Shown: positions 38,366 to 49,126 of the stretch, in pieces
How the letters are laid out: the number at the start of each line of letters is the position of its first letter
How positions within the stretch are numbered: position 1 is the stretch's first letter
NCBI GenBank assembly: GCA_046297455.1
Contig: JBKBIT010000009.1
Span: 97,619-161,618 of the forward strand
Direction: 5' to 3'
Source: ZYF759 sp046297455
GTDB taxonomy: Bacteria; Pseudomonadota; Alphaproteobacteria; Rhizobiales; Rhizobiaceae
Length of the DNA: 64,000 nucleotides
Program-made: the position numbers and the translations under genes
The notes under the pieces: model-generated
Seen by the model: the letters and a program-made list of their open reading frames with translations, nothing else
Told to the model about the DNA's origin: nothing
Databases searched by the model: none

Positions 38366-38396
38366 AAAAGGCCCGGCACGACAGCCGGGCCTTTTT
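38366..38396. terminator. Terminator of infC (likely bidirectional)
   Basis: AAAA GGCCCGGC (38370-38377), loop ACGACA, GCCGGGCC (38384-38391), TTTTT. The A run on the other side means it can also stop the converging L,D-transpeptidase transcript. Confidence 0.92.
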
Positions 38397-38402
38397 CATG
38401 CC

Positions 38403-38831
38403 TCAACGCCTGACGACGACCCGCATGTTGCTGAGCCCAACCTGTTGGGCAAGCGTGAACAGCTTCCTGGCGTTATCGGGATGAAGCCTGATGCACCCTG
38501 CAGAGGCGGGCGAACCCAGTCGGCTGATCTGATCGGTCCCGTGAACGGCGTAGTGGCCGTTGTAGAAGATCGAATATGGCATCGGCGCGTTGTTGTAGCG
38601 GCTGGAGCGGTGGTTGCGCGAAAGCCACTTTGCCGACCAGGAACCCACCGGCGTGACCTTGCCCCGCCGCGCGGTGGAGACCTTCCAGTTGTGGATGACC
38701 CGACCGCGATGAATGACCGTCATGGTCTGGTTGGACAGCGACACCTGGGCAACCAGCTGCGCCGCATGGGACACGACAGGCTGGGCGACCAGGATCGCCG
38801 CAGCCAACAGAATAAACGCAAGAACACGCAT
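38403..38831 (-). CDS. L,D-transpeptidase (YkuD domain), periplasmic
   Basis: 142 residues: signal peptide MRVLAFILLAAAILVAQP...SHA, then a YkuD domain. Catalytic His in YAVHGTD and Cys in ASAGCIRLH; the usual SHGC is SAGC, a frequent variant. Predicted to form 3-3 cross-links or attach proteins to peptidoglycan. ATG 38831 puts the signal at the N-terminus. Confidence 0.88.
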   Translation of the reverse strand: MRVLAFILLAAAILVAQPVVSHAAQLVAQVSLSNQTMTVIHRGRVIHNWKVSTARRGKVTPVGSWSAKWLSRNHRSSRYNNAPMPYSIFYNGHYAVHGTDQISRLGSPASAGCIRLHPDNARKLFTLAQQVGLSNMRVVVRR

Positions 38832-38944
38832 TGCCAGACAAGCCCCCTTGCTCTGATGGGAGCAGTATAGGGCCGGCACGGGCCAGACGGCAATTGGGAT
38901 TAACTCAAGTTAAGTTTACCGTTAATTCCGCTCCCGACAACTGA

Positions 38945-39343
38945 TCAATCCGGGGTGTTCTTGCCACCCAGCCCTATCCTGCGCGCCACGGATGATCGCA
39001 GCCGCGAGTAGTTTGGCGCGACCATGGGATAGCTGGCGGGAAGGTTCCATTTGGCTCGATACTGGTCCGGCGTCATGCCATGACTGACCGCCAGGTGACG
39101 CTTCAGCGTCCGGAAGCGGAGGCCGTCCTCCAGGCAAACGAGATAATCCGGATGGATCGAGGAATTCACCGGTACTGCCGGTACTGGTGCGGCAGGAGAT
39201 GGCTTCTTGAGTTGATCGAGCCGGGCGTGCACGTCCCTGATCAATTCCGTCAGTTCGCTTCTGGGAAGCGGCTGCGCGCCGACATAGGCGCCTACCAGTC
39301 TGGCTGTCAGTTCCACCAATCGAACGTCGCGCTTGTCTTGCAT
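38945..39343 (-). CDS. mucR: MucR/Ros family transcriptional regulator
   Basis: 132 residues. N-terminal VELTARLVGAYVG oligomerisation helix, a Pro/Ala linker, then the prokaryotic zinc finger CLEDGLRFRTLKRHLAVSH and YRAKWNLP. The second zinc Cys is Asp (C-x2-D-x9-H-x4-H), seen in other MucR proteins. MucR is a global repressor of exopolysaccharide and virulence genes in rhizobia. ATG 39343 gives the usual start. A 220-bp gap with no gene lies upstream. Confidence 0.9.
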   Translation of the reverse strand: MQDKRDVRLVELTARLVGAYVGAQPLPRSELTELIRDVHARLDQLKKPSPAAPVPAVPVNSSIHPDYLVCLEDGLRFRTLKRHLAVSHGMTPDQYRAKWNLPASYPMVAPNYSRLRSSVARRIGLGGKNTPD

Positions 39344-39563
39344 CCAGCCAATTTCTCCCTGTTTCCGACTGCGTGGTCGGCTTCTTCGGCACAGGGTTTT
39401 TGCAGGTCGGAACAAGGCTGAACAGGCATTGCCGCTGGGGAATGCTAACCGTCCGTTAATACCCACAGGCAGGGTTTAAGCAATTGCCGGAAGAGCCATC
39501 GGGACGCGGCTCGGCGGCAAGAATTCGCCGCAGCGCACGCCCTCCGGCTGCGGGTTGGACAGG
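39344..39563. other. Intergenic region upstream of mucR
   Basis: No gene visible. Holds the mucR promoter region and a weak GC hairpin (GCGGC ... GCCGC near 39512-39533) after the end of the oxidoreductase gene, which may end the TAXI operon transcript. Confidence 0.4.
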
Positions 39564-40877
39564 CTAGCCGAACACCATCTCGTCCTGCAGACGGCGCAAG
39601 CCCACCAGGCGGGACGCGGCGTCGGGAGCAGCATTGTCGTAGGTCAGGAGTTCACCCTTGGCGATCGGCGCCGTGACGACGCCTCCCTCCAGAAGCCCGC
39701 ATGGTACGGCACGGGCGGTGCGCGCTTCGTCGGCGGTCATGATCCAGGAGCGGTAACAATATTCGCCGATCGCATCGAGACGGTCGCCAGGCGCCAGATC
39801 GCGCTTTGCCAGCGCACAGACCTCGGCCACCGGACGGTCCAGCGGAACCATGTCGGCCTTGCCATGAATGACGGCGCGCGCGCAGGTGAGCGGCACTTCC
39901 AGGCTGGTCAAATGGTACGGCCGGTAGAAGGTGTAATAGGGGCCCGCGCCGAGCTTGAGATCGTTCATGCGTTCGCGCAGGCGTGGATGATCCATCTCGG
40001 CGACGACGAAAACACCCGGCGCGACGCCCTTGCCGATCGAGAAATCCACCACTCCCTTGCGGGACAAGAGCCCGCCATCGGCGACCGGGCAAAGCACCGA
40101 GGACAGTTCCTCGCGCGAGCAGGCGGGGCCGTGCATCCCCGGTCTGTCTGGCACCAGGCCGGTGGCATTGGCGATCGCGGCCATCTCCACCATGGTCTTG
40201 GAGCCATCGACGAATTCGACGAGCATGCGCGGGTTCATGTTGCGCCGGCGCGCTTCCTCCTCGTACTGGTCGGGGGTGGCGTCATGGTTGAGCGGGTTGT
40301 TCTTGCCTTTGCCGGCGGCAACGATCGGATGCCCCATGGCGGAGACAAACTCGATCAGTTCCATGCAGGAGGAGGGCTCGTCGCCGGCGCCAAGCGAATA
40401 GACCACACCCAGCCTGTCGGCGGCCCGCTTGAGCCAGGCGCCGATGGTGACATCGGCCTCGACATTCATCATGACGAGGTGCTTGCCGTGCTCCATGGCC
40501 AGAAGCCCGATCTCGGCACCGACAGCAGGCTTGCCCGTGGCGTCGATCAGTACATCAACGAAATCGGACGTGGCGACCATCGAACCGTCGGGCACAATCG
40601 CGGTTCGCCCGGCTTCTGCGAGTCCGGTCAACTGGGCATGGCTTTCGGCTTCGCCAGCGCTTGAGGCATCACGCCCGGCAATGCGCACGGCTTCGCGCAC
40701 GCGCTCGACCCTGGTGTCGGCAATCGCGGCGATTTCGATCCCTTGCATTCGGGCAACCTGGGTCACGATATCGGTACCCATCTCGCCGCAGCCGACAAGG
40801 CCGATCCGCACGGGTTTTCCTTCCTCGGCGCGCCTGGCCAGGTCTTTCGCCAGCCCGGTCAGTGCGACGTTGGTCAT
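39564..40877 (-). CDS. NAD(P)-binding oxidoreductase with C-terminal SAF domain
   Basis: 437 residues. N-terminal Rossmann fold (RIGLVGCGEMGTDIV at about 24-38), homoserine dehydrogenase-like catalytic region with GKGKNNP, and a C-terminal SAF domain (about 365-425, GVVTAPIAKGELLTYD). Resembles SAF-domain dehydrogenases found next to TRAP transporters in rhizobia; substrate unknown. Third gene of a TAXI-TRAP operon, 54 bp after the permease, so it likely acts on the imported compound. Confidence 0.8.
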   Translation of the reverse strand: MTNVALTGLAKDLARRAEEGKPVRIGLVGCGEMGTDIVTQVARMQGIEIAAIADTRVERVREAVRIAGRDASSAGEAESHAQLTGLAEAGRTAIVPDGSMVATSDFVDVLIDATGKPAVGAEIGLLAMEHGKHLVMMNVEADVTIGAWLKRAADRLGVVYSLGAGDEPSSCMELIEFVSAMGHPIVAAGKGKNNPLNHDATPDQYEEEARRRNMNPRMLVEFVDGSKTMVEMAAIANATGLVPDRPGMHGPACSREELSSVLCPVADGGLLSRKGVVDFSIGKGVAPGVFVVAEMDHPRLRERMNDLKLGAGPYYTFYRPYHLTSLEVPLTCARAVIHGKADMVPLDRPVAEVCALAKRDLAPGDRLDAIGEYCYRSWIMTADEARTARAVPCGLLEGGVVTAPIAKGELLTYDNAAPDAASRLVGLRRLQDEMVFG

Positions 40878-40931
40878 GATTTCCCCCGTGTTTGAGACTG
40901 CGGCGAGATAGAGGGCCAGACGGCCATCTTG

Positions 40932-42938
40932 TCAACCGGATGGCTGCGACTCGGCGCGGACCTCCACCGGCTCGGGCGAACGCCGCCGCATCCTCTGCAA
41001 GCCGAAGCCGATGGCCACCAGCAGAAGGATGGCGAGACCGAAGGCGATGGCGTCGTTGGCCGGATAGAGAAGGAGCACCGCCGCAGCCAGCGCCAGCGCC
41101 CAACGTAGCGCATAATCGACACTTCTGCGCGAGGCGAATTTGCCCTGCGCGGCGAAACTCAACGCCAGCGTTCCGACCAGCACCAGGACGAAAGCCGGCA
41201 TCTGCGCCCAGCCGGGCACCACCACCAGATCCGGCCTGATGAAGACGGCGCCCATCATCACCATCAGCGGCATGCAGATCAAAAGCGCATGCATCATGGT
41301 GCGGATGAAGGGCGCGTCCGCGATCCGCGACGTCACCGCGGCAACCACGGAGGTGGGGGGAGACAGCTCCCCGAAAACCGCAACGAAGAACGCGAAGAAA
41401 TGCACCACCCACGGATCGAAACCGGCGCGGATCATGAAGGGCGCGATCACCACGGCCGTGACGATGTAGGTGGGCGCGACGGGCAGGCCCATGCCGACCA
41501 GATAGCCGAAACAGAATGCCACCAGCACCATCAGGATCAGATTCACGGCCGCGCCTTCCATCAAGATCACACCGACCTTGGTCGGCACGCCGGTGATGGT
41601 GAAGCTGGCGGTCAGGATGCCCAGCGTTGCAAGCAGAATGACCAGTTCGGATGTGATCGTGGCAAAGGATTCCACGAGCCGCAGATAGGGCCGCACCAAC
41701 TCGCGCAGACTGAAGGTCCGCCTGCGCCACAAGCGCCAAAGATAGGCGAGCGACAACGCAACTAGCAGCCAGACGAACACCGTCTGGGCAGAGGTCATGG
41801 CGGGGCGACGTTCCACCCCCATCAGCCAGATCAGCGCCACGACCGACAGGAAGTAGGCGGCGATGTTGATCCTGTCCATGACGCCGAGCGGCGGGACCGA
41901 GGGCACGACCGATTTGTGGTGATGGCGCAATGCCAGCAGATAGACGGCAAAGGCCACACCGAAGAAATAGATGAAGGCCGGCACGAAGCCCCGCGCCACG
42001 ACCTCGAAATAGCTGACCCGCAGATACTCCGCCATCAGGAAGGCGGCGATGCCCATGAGCGGCGGCATCAACTGGCCACCCAGCGAGGACGCCGTTTCCA
42101 CCGCAGCAGCGGTGACGCGGGGGAAGCCCGCCCGGATCAGCGCCGGGATGGTGGCGGAACCGGTCGTCGCGGCGTTCGCAGCGCCGGAGCCCGATACGGC
42201 GGCGACGCCGAACGAGCCGATCACGGCGGCCTGAGGCAGGAATGTCGGCGAGCGCATGGCAAGCCGGGTCGAGCCCTGCAGGATGGAATCGATGCAACCG
42301 AAAGCGCGCAGGACGGCAAGAACGAGGATGAAGGAGCCGATCAGTGTGAGGCCCAGCTGCGGCATCCGCTCGAAGATGCCGGTCGACATCTCGACACTGA
42401 TGGAACTGGCAACGCGGCGCCAGGACATGCCGGGATGGTTGAAAAGCCCGGGCACGAGATAGCCGTAGACCGTGTAGAGGATGAGCAGGATGTTGATGAC
42501 AAAGAGAACGAAATAGCGTCGGCGCGTATATTCCAGGATCAGGGCGGCCATGCCTGCGCCGACAATCAGATCATGGGTGCTCCATATGCCCATCCGCGTG
42601 ATGCGGATGCCGTCGAACTCCCGCACGAGATAGGACGCAGCATAAAGGCTGAAGGCGATGTAGGCCGTCGCGATGAACCACGGGATGACAGGCCCGAGTT
42701 TCTCGTAGAAACGTTCGTTGCGCAGATCGTTCAGCACCACGATGCACAGCGTCATCGGCACCATGGTGACCGCCAACAGCGACGGCCCGCCCAGCCCTGT
42801 CATGTAGTAGCGGGACAGATAGGCAAAGAAGCCGATCGCGGCGGCGTAGAAAAGAATGTCGGCGGCAAGGCCCAGGCGACGCTTCAGCGGCGTGTCGCGC
42901 CGGGAAGCGCCGTTCTCTGTGTCAACGACTTCGGACAT
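40932..42938 (-). CDS. TAXI-type TRAP transporter fused permease
   Basis: 668 residues with some 17 hydrophobic segments. The N-terminal quarter is the DctQ-like part and the rest the DctM-like part (ASSLGGQLMPPLMGIAAF, GMGLPVAPTYIV, FGELSPPTSVVAA). Typical fusion of TAXI-family TRAP systems. Lies between the TAXI binding protein gene and the SAF oxidoreductase gene. Ligand unknown. Confidence 0.92.
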   Translation of the reverse strand: MSEVVDTENGASRRDTPLKRRLGLAADILFYAAAIGFFAYLSRYYMTGLGGPSLLAVTMVPMTLCIVVLNDLRNERFYEKLGPVIPWFIATAYIAFSLYAASYLVREFDGIRITRMGIWSTHDLIVGAGMAALILEYTRRRYFVLFVINILLILYTVYGYLVPGLFNHPGMSWRRVASSISVEMSTGIFERMPQLGLTLIGSFILVLAVLRAFGCIDSILQGSTRLAMRSPTFLPQAAVIGSFGVAAVSGSGAANAATTGSATIPALIRAGFPRVTAAAVETASSLGGQLMPPLMGIAAFLMAEYLRVSYFEVVARGFVPAFIYFFGVAFAVYLLALRHHHKSVVPSVPPLGVMDRINIAAYFLSVVALIWLMGVERRPAMTSAQTVFVWLLVALSLAYLWRLWRRRTFSLRELVRPYLRLVESFATITSELVILLATLGILTASFTITGVPTKVGVILMEGAAVNLILMVLVAFCFGYLVGMGLPVAPTYIVTAVVIAPFMIRAGFDPWVVHFFAFFVAVFGELSPPTSVVAAVTSRIADAPFIRTMMHALLICMPLMVMMGAVFIRPDLVVVPGWAQMPAFVLVLVGTLALSFAAQGKFASRRSVDYALRWALALAAAVLLLYPANDAIAFGLAILLLVAIGFGLQRMRRRSPEPVEVRAESQPSG

Positions 42939-42999
42939 GGTGCCGCTTGCCAGATCGAAAAATCGGGATTGGCGTGGACAGAGCCGGACGCCGTCGGGA

Positions 43000-43028
43000 A
43001 CAGCCCCCGGCGATCAGCCGGGGGCTGT
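43000..43028 (-). promoter_or_regulatory. Stem-loop after the TAXI binding protein gene
   Basis: ACAGCCCCCGGC (43000-43011) pairs perfectly with GCCGGGGGCTGT (43017-43028), loop GATCA. Sits between binding-protein and permease genes, followed by TCCC rather than U, so an mRNA-stabilising or partial attenuator hairpin. Confidence 0.6.
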
Positions 43029-43052
43029 CGTTTCACCTTCACGGGCGTGATG

Positions 43053-44090
43053 TTAACCGGCTACGCGGTCGTCCCACGCCTCGTCCCAGGCATCGCGCTC
43101 ACGCAGGAACCGCGCCAGGCCAGGATGAATCGGGGCGGCGTCGCCAACCGACTGGATGCCCCGAACCTGCATGCCGACCAGATCGTTCTGGAGCTGCGAG
43201 AGACCGGGATCCGCCTGGACGATCTCGTCGATATTGGCCTCGATCACCTCCAGCATGCGGTGGACCGTTTCCTCGTCGACATTCATGCCGACATGGAAGC
43301 CATAGTAGAAGGGAACGAGAACCGCCTCGTCCACGCCGATGGCGCCATCGAAAGCCTCGTTGCTCACGCGCACGACGGAAATGCCGGCAGCCTCAAGTTC
43401 GGCGATCTCGTCTTCGCTGGGATTGAGCGCGCGAATGTCGGTGGTCAAAAGGGCTTCCTGGACCCAGGGAGCCGGAGACGTCTCGCCCGCTGTATAGATC
43501 GACATCGCATCGATGGTGCCATCCTGCAGCGACTGGCCTGACAAACCGGTGTCGAGTTCCACGTAATTGTGTCCGACTTCCAGGATGTTCATGGCGCGCT
43601 CGAGTGCGGCGCGGGTGTCCCACGGCGCCGGGCTGGTGAAGACCGAGCGGCCGGCAAGCGAGCGCCAACCATCCATCCCGTCGGCATCGGCAGCGCGCAC
43701 ACCCAGGCCCATTTCCAGAGTGAAGGCCCAGAAGGACTGCACCAGCTCATATTCACCCTGCTGGAACCCGACATAGCGCCCGGTATCGTTGGCGATTTCG
43801 ACAAAGGCGACATCAGCGCCATAATAGCCATCGAACTCGCCTGCCGCGAAGCCGCGCACCGAAGCGGCAGCGCCTGGCGTGGGCATGACGGTGATGGAAA
43901 TCTCGTCCATTTCGCGGTTGAGAACCTGCGACAGGCTCACCAGTGCCCGGTGGCCGGCAGAATCGACGGACGAGGTCGCCCACCTGATATCCTGGGTATC
44001 CTGGGCGGCAGCCGGGACGGACCCGGACAGTGCAATTGCTCCAGCTGCAAAGAGACCCGCAATAGCGGGCGCAAAATGATGCTTCAACAT
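43053..44090 (-). CDS. TAXI family TRAP solute-binding protein
   Basis: 345 residues. Sec signal peptide (MLKHHFAPAIAGLFAAGAIA ... VPAAAQD) then a TAXI-type fold with SVDSAGHRALVSLSQVLNRE, ADVAFVEI and AMSIYTAGETSPAPW segments. ATG 44090 with GGAGG six bases upstream; start further up would mask the signal. Delivers substrate to the fused permease. Known TAXI ligands include glutamate-like acids, but none can be assigned. Confidence 0.9.
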   Translation of the reverse strand: MLKHHFAPAIAGLFAAGAIALSGSVPAAAQDTQDIRWATSSVDSAGHRALVSLSQVLNREMDEISITVMPTPGAAASVRGFAAGEFDGYYGADVAFVEIANDTGRYVGFQQGEYELVQSFWAFTLEMGLGVRAADADGMDGWRSLAGRSVFTSPAPWDTRAALERAMNILEVGHNYVELDTGLSGQSLQDGTIDAMSIYTAGETSPAPWVQEALLTTDIRALNPSEDEIAELEAAGISVVRVSNEAFDGAIGVDEAVLVPFYYGFHVGMNVDEETVHRMLEVIEANIDEIVQADPGLSQLQNDLVGMQVRGIQSVGDAAPIHPGLARFLRERDAWDEAWDDRVAG

Positions 44091-44234
44091 CGTTCCTCCA
44101 GTTATCGTTGCGTCCAAGACGGACGGCGCCTCCCGCGCCGTGACTGCGACCCTAGCGCAGCTTGGCTTTGGAGACAAACACCGGAGGGCAGCGCGTGCGG
44201 CGTCCGGCGATAGCGCCGAACGCCGCGACAACTT

Positions 44235-45362
<1,128 letters not shown>

Positions 45363-45616
45363 TCCTGTCTCCATGATCTGCCCCGCCACCAATCCCCTCG
45401 CGGCGAGGTCGACGGCTGTCTGCGTTCGGGGCGCCAAAGAAGCAGGGGAAGCCATCAATGGCAAGGCGTCACTTCCCGGAACCCCTCACCTGTTGCCCAC
45501 AACCATCTGCAAGAATGCATTAACTCTGTCGACATGCGCCAGTGCGCTTTAACCGCCGTTCAACTCCGATAGCCTAAACTGCAGACTCGAACGATTGGGC
45601 CCCGGGGAGGTACCTC
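45363..45616. promoter_or_regulatory. adhC/herA divergent intergenic region
   Basis: 254 bp, no gene. GGGGAGG at 45603-45609 is the ribosome site of the herA-like gene. One GANTC (GACTC) lies near 45585. I see no clear operator. Confidence 0.4.
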
Positions 45617-47443
45617 ATGAACCATTCCAGCGAGTTACTGCCGTCTGCACCACAGCGCAGCGGTCAAGGGACCGCTATGGGACGAGTTCTTTCCTGCCGA
45701 GGATCGGCCGCCAAGATCGGTTTGCGGGAATCCGTGTCGCTCAACGCCGTGCGCGCTACCGTCGGCAAGTTCGTCGCGATCCGCTCCGGAACGAACCAAC
45801 TCATCGGCATGATCGCCGAGATCTCGGCGATGGGAGAGGACCAGGCCGCCGCGACCGGCTGCAAAGCGGTGGCACATGTGGACCTGATGGGTGAAATCAC
45901 GCGCGAGACGGGCAGGTCGGCCTTTCGCCGCGGCGTGCGCGAATATCCGGCCATCGGCGACGACGTGGCAATTGTAAGCCGTCAGGATCTCGAACTGATC
46001 TATTCGTCGGCAGGTCCAAGCGCCATCAATATCGGCCTGCTCCAGCAGGACAGTTCCATTCCGGCCCTGATTGATGTCGACAGCCTGCTGTCGAAGCATT
46101 TCGCGGTCGTGGGCTCTACCGGTGTCGGCAAATCCAGCGGCGTCGCCGTCATCCTCGGTGAGGTCATGCGCGCGCGTCCCGATCTCAGGATCGTCCTTCT
46201 GGATGTTCACAACGAGTACGGACACAGCTTCGGGTCGAAAACGAACGTCATCGGATCGCACAATTTTCGCCTGCCCTTCTGGATGTTCAATTTCGAGGAA
46301 TTCGTCGATGTCATTTTCGGCGGTCGACCCGCTTCGCCTGAAGAAGTGGAAATCCTGGCTGAACTGATTCCGGTGGCGAAGGCGACCTACATGTCGCTGA
46401 AAAACCCCGGCGAGCGGTCGCTGCTCGCCCGCAGGGGACCCCGGCACATGGGCTTCACGCCCGACACGCCTTCACCCTATCTGCTGCAGGATCTCCTGAC
46501 GCTTATCGACGAACGCATGGGCAAGCTGGAGAACCGCTCCACCAGGATGGTCCACCACCGGCTGATGATGCGGATCGAGGCGCTCAAGAACGACCCGCGC
46601 TTCGCCTTCATGTTCGAGAACGCCAATGTTGGCGGCGACACGATGGCAACCGTTCTCGACCAGCTCTTCCAACTGGAGTCGGCGGCTTGCGGCATGACCA
46701 TTCTCAAGCTGGCCAGCCTTCCCGGAGAGGTGCTCGACGCTGTGGTCTGCGTCGTTTGCCGACTGGCGTTCGAATTCGGTCTTTGGAGCGATGGAGCCGT
46801 GCCGGTTCTCATCGCTTGCGAGGAGGCCCATCGCTATGCATCGGCGGATCATTCCGTGGGCTTTGCGCCGGCACGTCGTGCGCTATCGCGGATCGCAAAG
46901 GAAGGCCGCAAATATGGCGTGCATCTCGGCCTGGTAACCCAGCGCCCGGCGGAACTCGACCCCACCATCATCTCCCAGTGCAGCACGCTCTTCGTGATGC
47001 GAATGGCCAACGATGCGGACCAGACCCTGCTTCGTTCTGCGGTTTCCGACGCGGCAGCGAATCTGTTGTCTTTCGTGCCCTCACTTGGAACCGGCGAGGT
47101 CGTCGGAATTGGCGAGGGCATGCCGCTACCTGCCCGCTTCTCCTTCCGCACGCTGCCCGGAAACCTCGTGCCGTGCAGCGAGCCGGCTGGAAAGAAGCGG
47201 GACGACAGCGATCACTCGCGCAGCGATCTGGTCCGGCAGGCCATCGACCGGTGGCGTCGCGCCACCACCAGCATGTCGAACAGCGAGGAAGAGACCCATC
47301 GCGAACAGGTCAGCTCGGCGAGCATCGCGCCCGGCCAGGACGCAATAGCCCGCGGGCTTCGCTCGCTTGAATCCGAGAACCACACGCCGCTCCAACGACG
47401 CGTGCCGCTCGATCCCGATCGCTATTCCATTCTGAAACGCTGA
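45617..47443 (+). CDS. HerA-like FtsK/RecA-fold ATPase
   Basis: 608 residues: an N-terminal HAS-barrel (about 20-130), then a hexameric ATPase core with Walker A GSTGVGKS at 166-173, LLDVHNEYGH, Walker B VLIACEEAHRY near 398, and the arginine-rich AKEGRKYGVHLGLVTQRP. HerA proteins pump DNA, usually with the nuclease NurA; none is encoded here. The C-terminal 70 residues are low complexity. The next gene, a GGDEF-EAL gene, starts 12 bp downstream. Confidence 0.85.
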   Translation: MNHSSELLPSAPQRSGQGTAMGRVLSCRGSAAKIGLRESVSLNAVRATVGKFVAIRSGTNQLIGMIAEISAMGEDQAAATGCKAVAHVDLMGEITRETGRSAFRRGVREYPAIGDDVAIVSRQDLELIYSSAGPSAINIGLLQQDSSIPALIDVDSLLSKHFAVVGSTGVGKSSGVAVILGEVMRARPDLRIVLLDVHNEYGHSFGSKTNVIGSHNFRLPFWMFNFEEFVDVIFGGRPASPEEVEILAELIPVAKATYMSLKNPGERSLLARRGPRHMGFTPDTPSPYLLQDLLTLIDERMGKLENRSTRMVHHRLMMRIEALKNDPRFAFMFENANVGGDTMATVLDQLFQLESAACGMTILKLASLPGEVLDAVVCVVCRLAFEFGLWSDGAVPVLIACEEAHRYASADHSVGFAPARRALSRIAKEGRKYGVHLGLVTQRPAELDPTIISQCSTLFVMRMANDADQTLLRSAVSDAAANLLSFVPSLGTGEVVGIGEGMPLPARFSFRTLPGNLVPCSEPAGKKRDDSDHSRSDLVRQAIDRWRRATTSMSNSEEETHREQVSSASIAPGQDAIARGLRSLESENHTPLQRRVPLDPDRYSILKR

Positions 47444-47455
47444 CGGGAACCGCAC

Positions 47456-49088
47456 ATGGATCTTCCGCGCAACCCGGCGTTTCCGAGTGTTTCGCCGGGC
47501 GAGCAGGCCGGCAACATGCGCTCCTCGCCAGTTCACCCGCCTCTTGCCCGTATTCTGGCGGCAGCCCCGGTTGGCCTCGAGATCACCAGCGGCGACGGAC
47601 GCAACGTCTTCTCGACCTCCGGCCCGGACGCACAGAGCAAGGACACGCAGAAAAAGCGGTATGACTTTCAGGTCGAGGGTCATCCCTATTCGCTGTCATT
47701 GTCATTCGATGACCGTGAAGGTCGGCAACGCGAGGACGACCTGCTCCAGCGCGCCTATTTTGACGAATTGACGGGTCTGCCCAACCGGAGCCTTTTCGAG
47801 CGAAGCGTGAGCGCCCTTATCGGGCCCGACGCAGACGAATTCGCACTGGCTTTCATCGACATTGACGGGTTCAAGCACGTCAATGACTATTACGGCCACG
47901 GGACCGGGGACCGGCTCCTGACCAAGATCGCGGAGCGGCTTGGCAGCGGTTTGCGCCGCTCGGACATGCTGGCGCGGCTGAGCGGCGACGAATTCGTCCT
48001 CTTGATCTCGCCGCTGGGCCCTTTCGAGGATCTGCAACGCGACCTCGATTGGATCTGCGAGCGCCTGAAGGAACCCTTCTTCGTCGACGGCTATGAGATA
48101 TTCACCTCGGCCTCGATCGGCGTCAGCCTGTATCCCCGAGACGGGGCGAGCTATGAACAGCTGCGCGGCAATGCCGATCTGGCGATGTATGACAGCAAGA
48201 CCGGCAGCAAGGGGGGCGGTTCGCTTCTTCGACCGCTCCATCCAGCACGTCGCCGACGAGCGAAGCCGGCTCGAACAACGGCTGCGGCTTGCCATCCGCG
48301 ACAAGCGGGTGTGTTGCGCCTATCAGCCGAAGGTGGAACTTCGCTCAGGCGAGACGGCAGGTGTCGAAGTGCTCATGCGGTGGCGCGACGAAGATGGGGT
48401 CATCCAGGCGCCGGGCGACATTGTCGGGCTGGCTGTGGAGCTTGGCCTCATCGACGACCTCTCGCATTTCATTCTTGCCGAAACGGTGGCTTCGATCGAC
48501 GCCATCAACGCCACCTTTGGGCCACGAGCCACGATCAGCCTCAATGTTGCCGCCAAACAGGCGGCAGACAGCAGGTTCATGCGGCCTTTTGTTGATGCGA
48601 TCGAGGCAACCGGGTTTCCGGACCGCTTCATCATCGAGATCACCGAAGAGGCGTTTCTGTCCCATAGCGACTTCCAGCGGCGCATCCTGCCGATGGTGAG
48701 GGAGATCGGGGCCAAGGTGTCGATCGACGATTTCGGCGTCGGCTACTCGTCGCTGTCTGCACTGGCCGACATCACGGCCGACGAGCTCAAGATTGACCGG
48801 TCTTTCATTACCGACATCCACCGCCGGCCGCGCAACCAGAGCATCCTGAAGGCTATGGAAGCGCTCGGGCATTCGCTCGGCATGACCATGGTCGTGGAGG
48901 GTGTCGAGACCTATGAGGAAGTCGCCTATCTGCAGGCCGCCACCCGCATCCAACTGGCCCAAGGCTATTACTTCGCCAAGCCGATCATGCTCGAAACGGA
49001 CGCGGTGACAGGGTTCAGTGACCCCAATCGCTCATTGCCCACAGGGCGCGAGCATGAGCCCGTTCGGCGCATGATCGGACGGGTCTAG
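47456..49088 (+). pseudogene. GGDEF-EAL bifunctional c-di-GMP protein, frameshifted
   Basis: Two frames make one protein. Frame one encodes a GGDEF domain (DELTGLPNRSLFERS; SGDEF at residues 176-180; I-site RRSD) up to a run of six G at 48211-48216. Frame two continues with RFFDRSIQHVADERSRLEQ and a full EAL domain (VEVLMRW, NVAAKQ, EITEEAF, DDFGVGYSS, KIDRSF, EGVET, QGYYFAKP). Removing one G joins them. Could be a sequencing error, a true pseudogene, or slippage-controlled expression. Preceded by herA-like gene by 12 bp. Confidence 0.8.
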
Positions 49089-49126
49089 ATCGGTTCTAGA
49101 CGAGCCCCTCTTCACGTTGCGTTGGG

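Noticed and set aside
48093..49088. Separate EAL gene starting at 48093
   Set aside because: Its first 40 or so residues are out-of-frame GGDEF sequence; the EAL part is the continuation of the upstream gene after a one-base frameshift.
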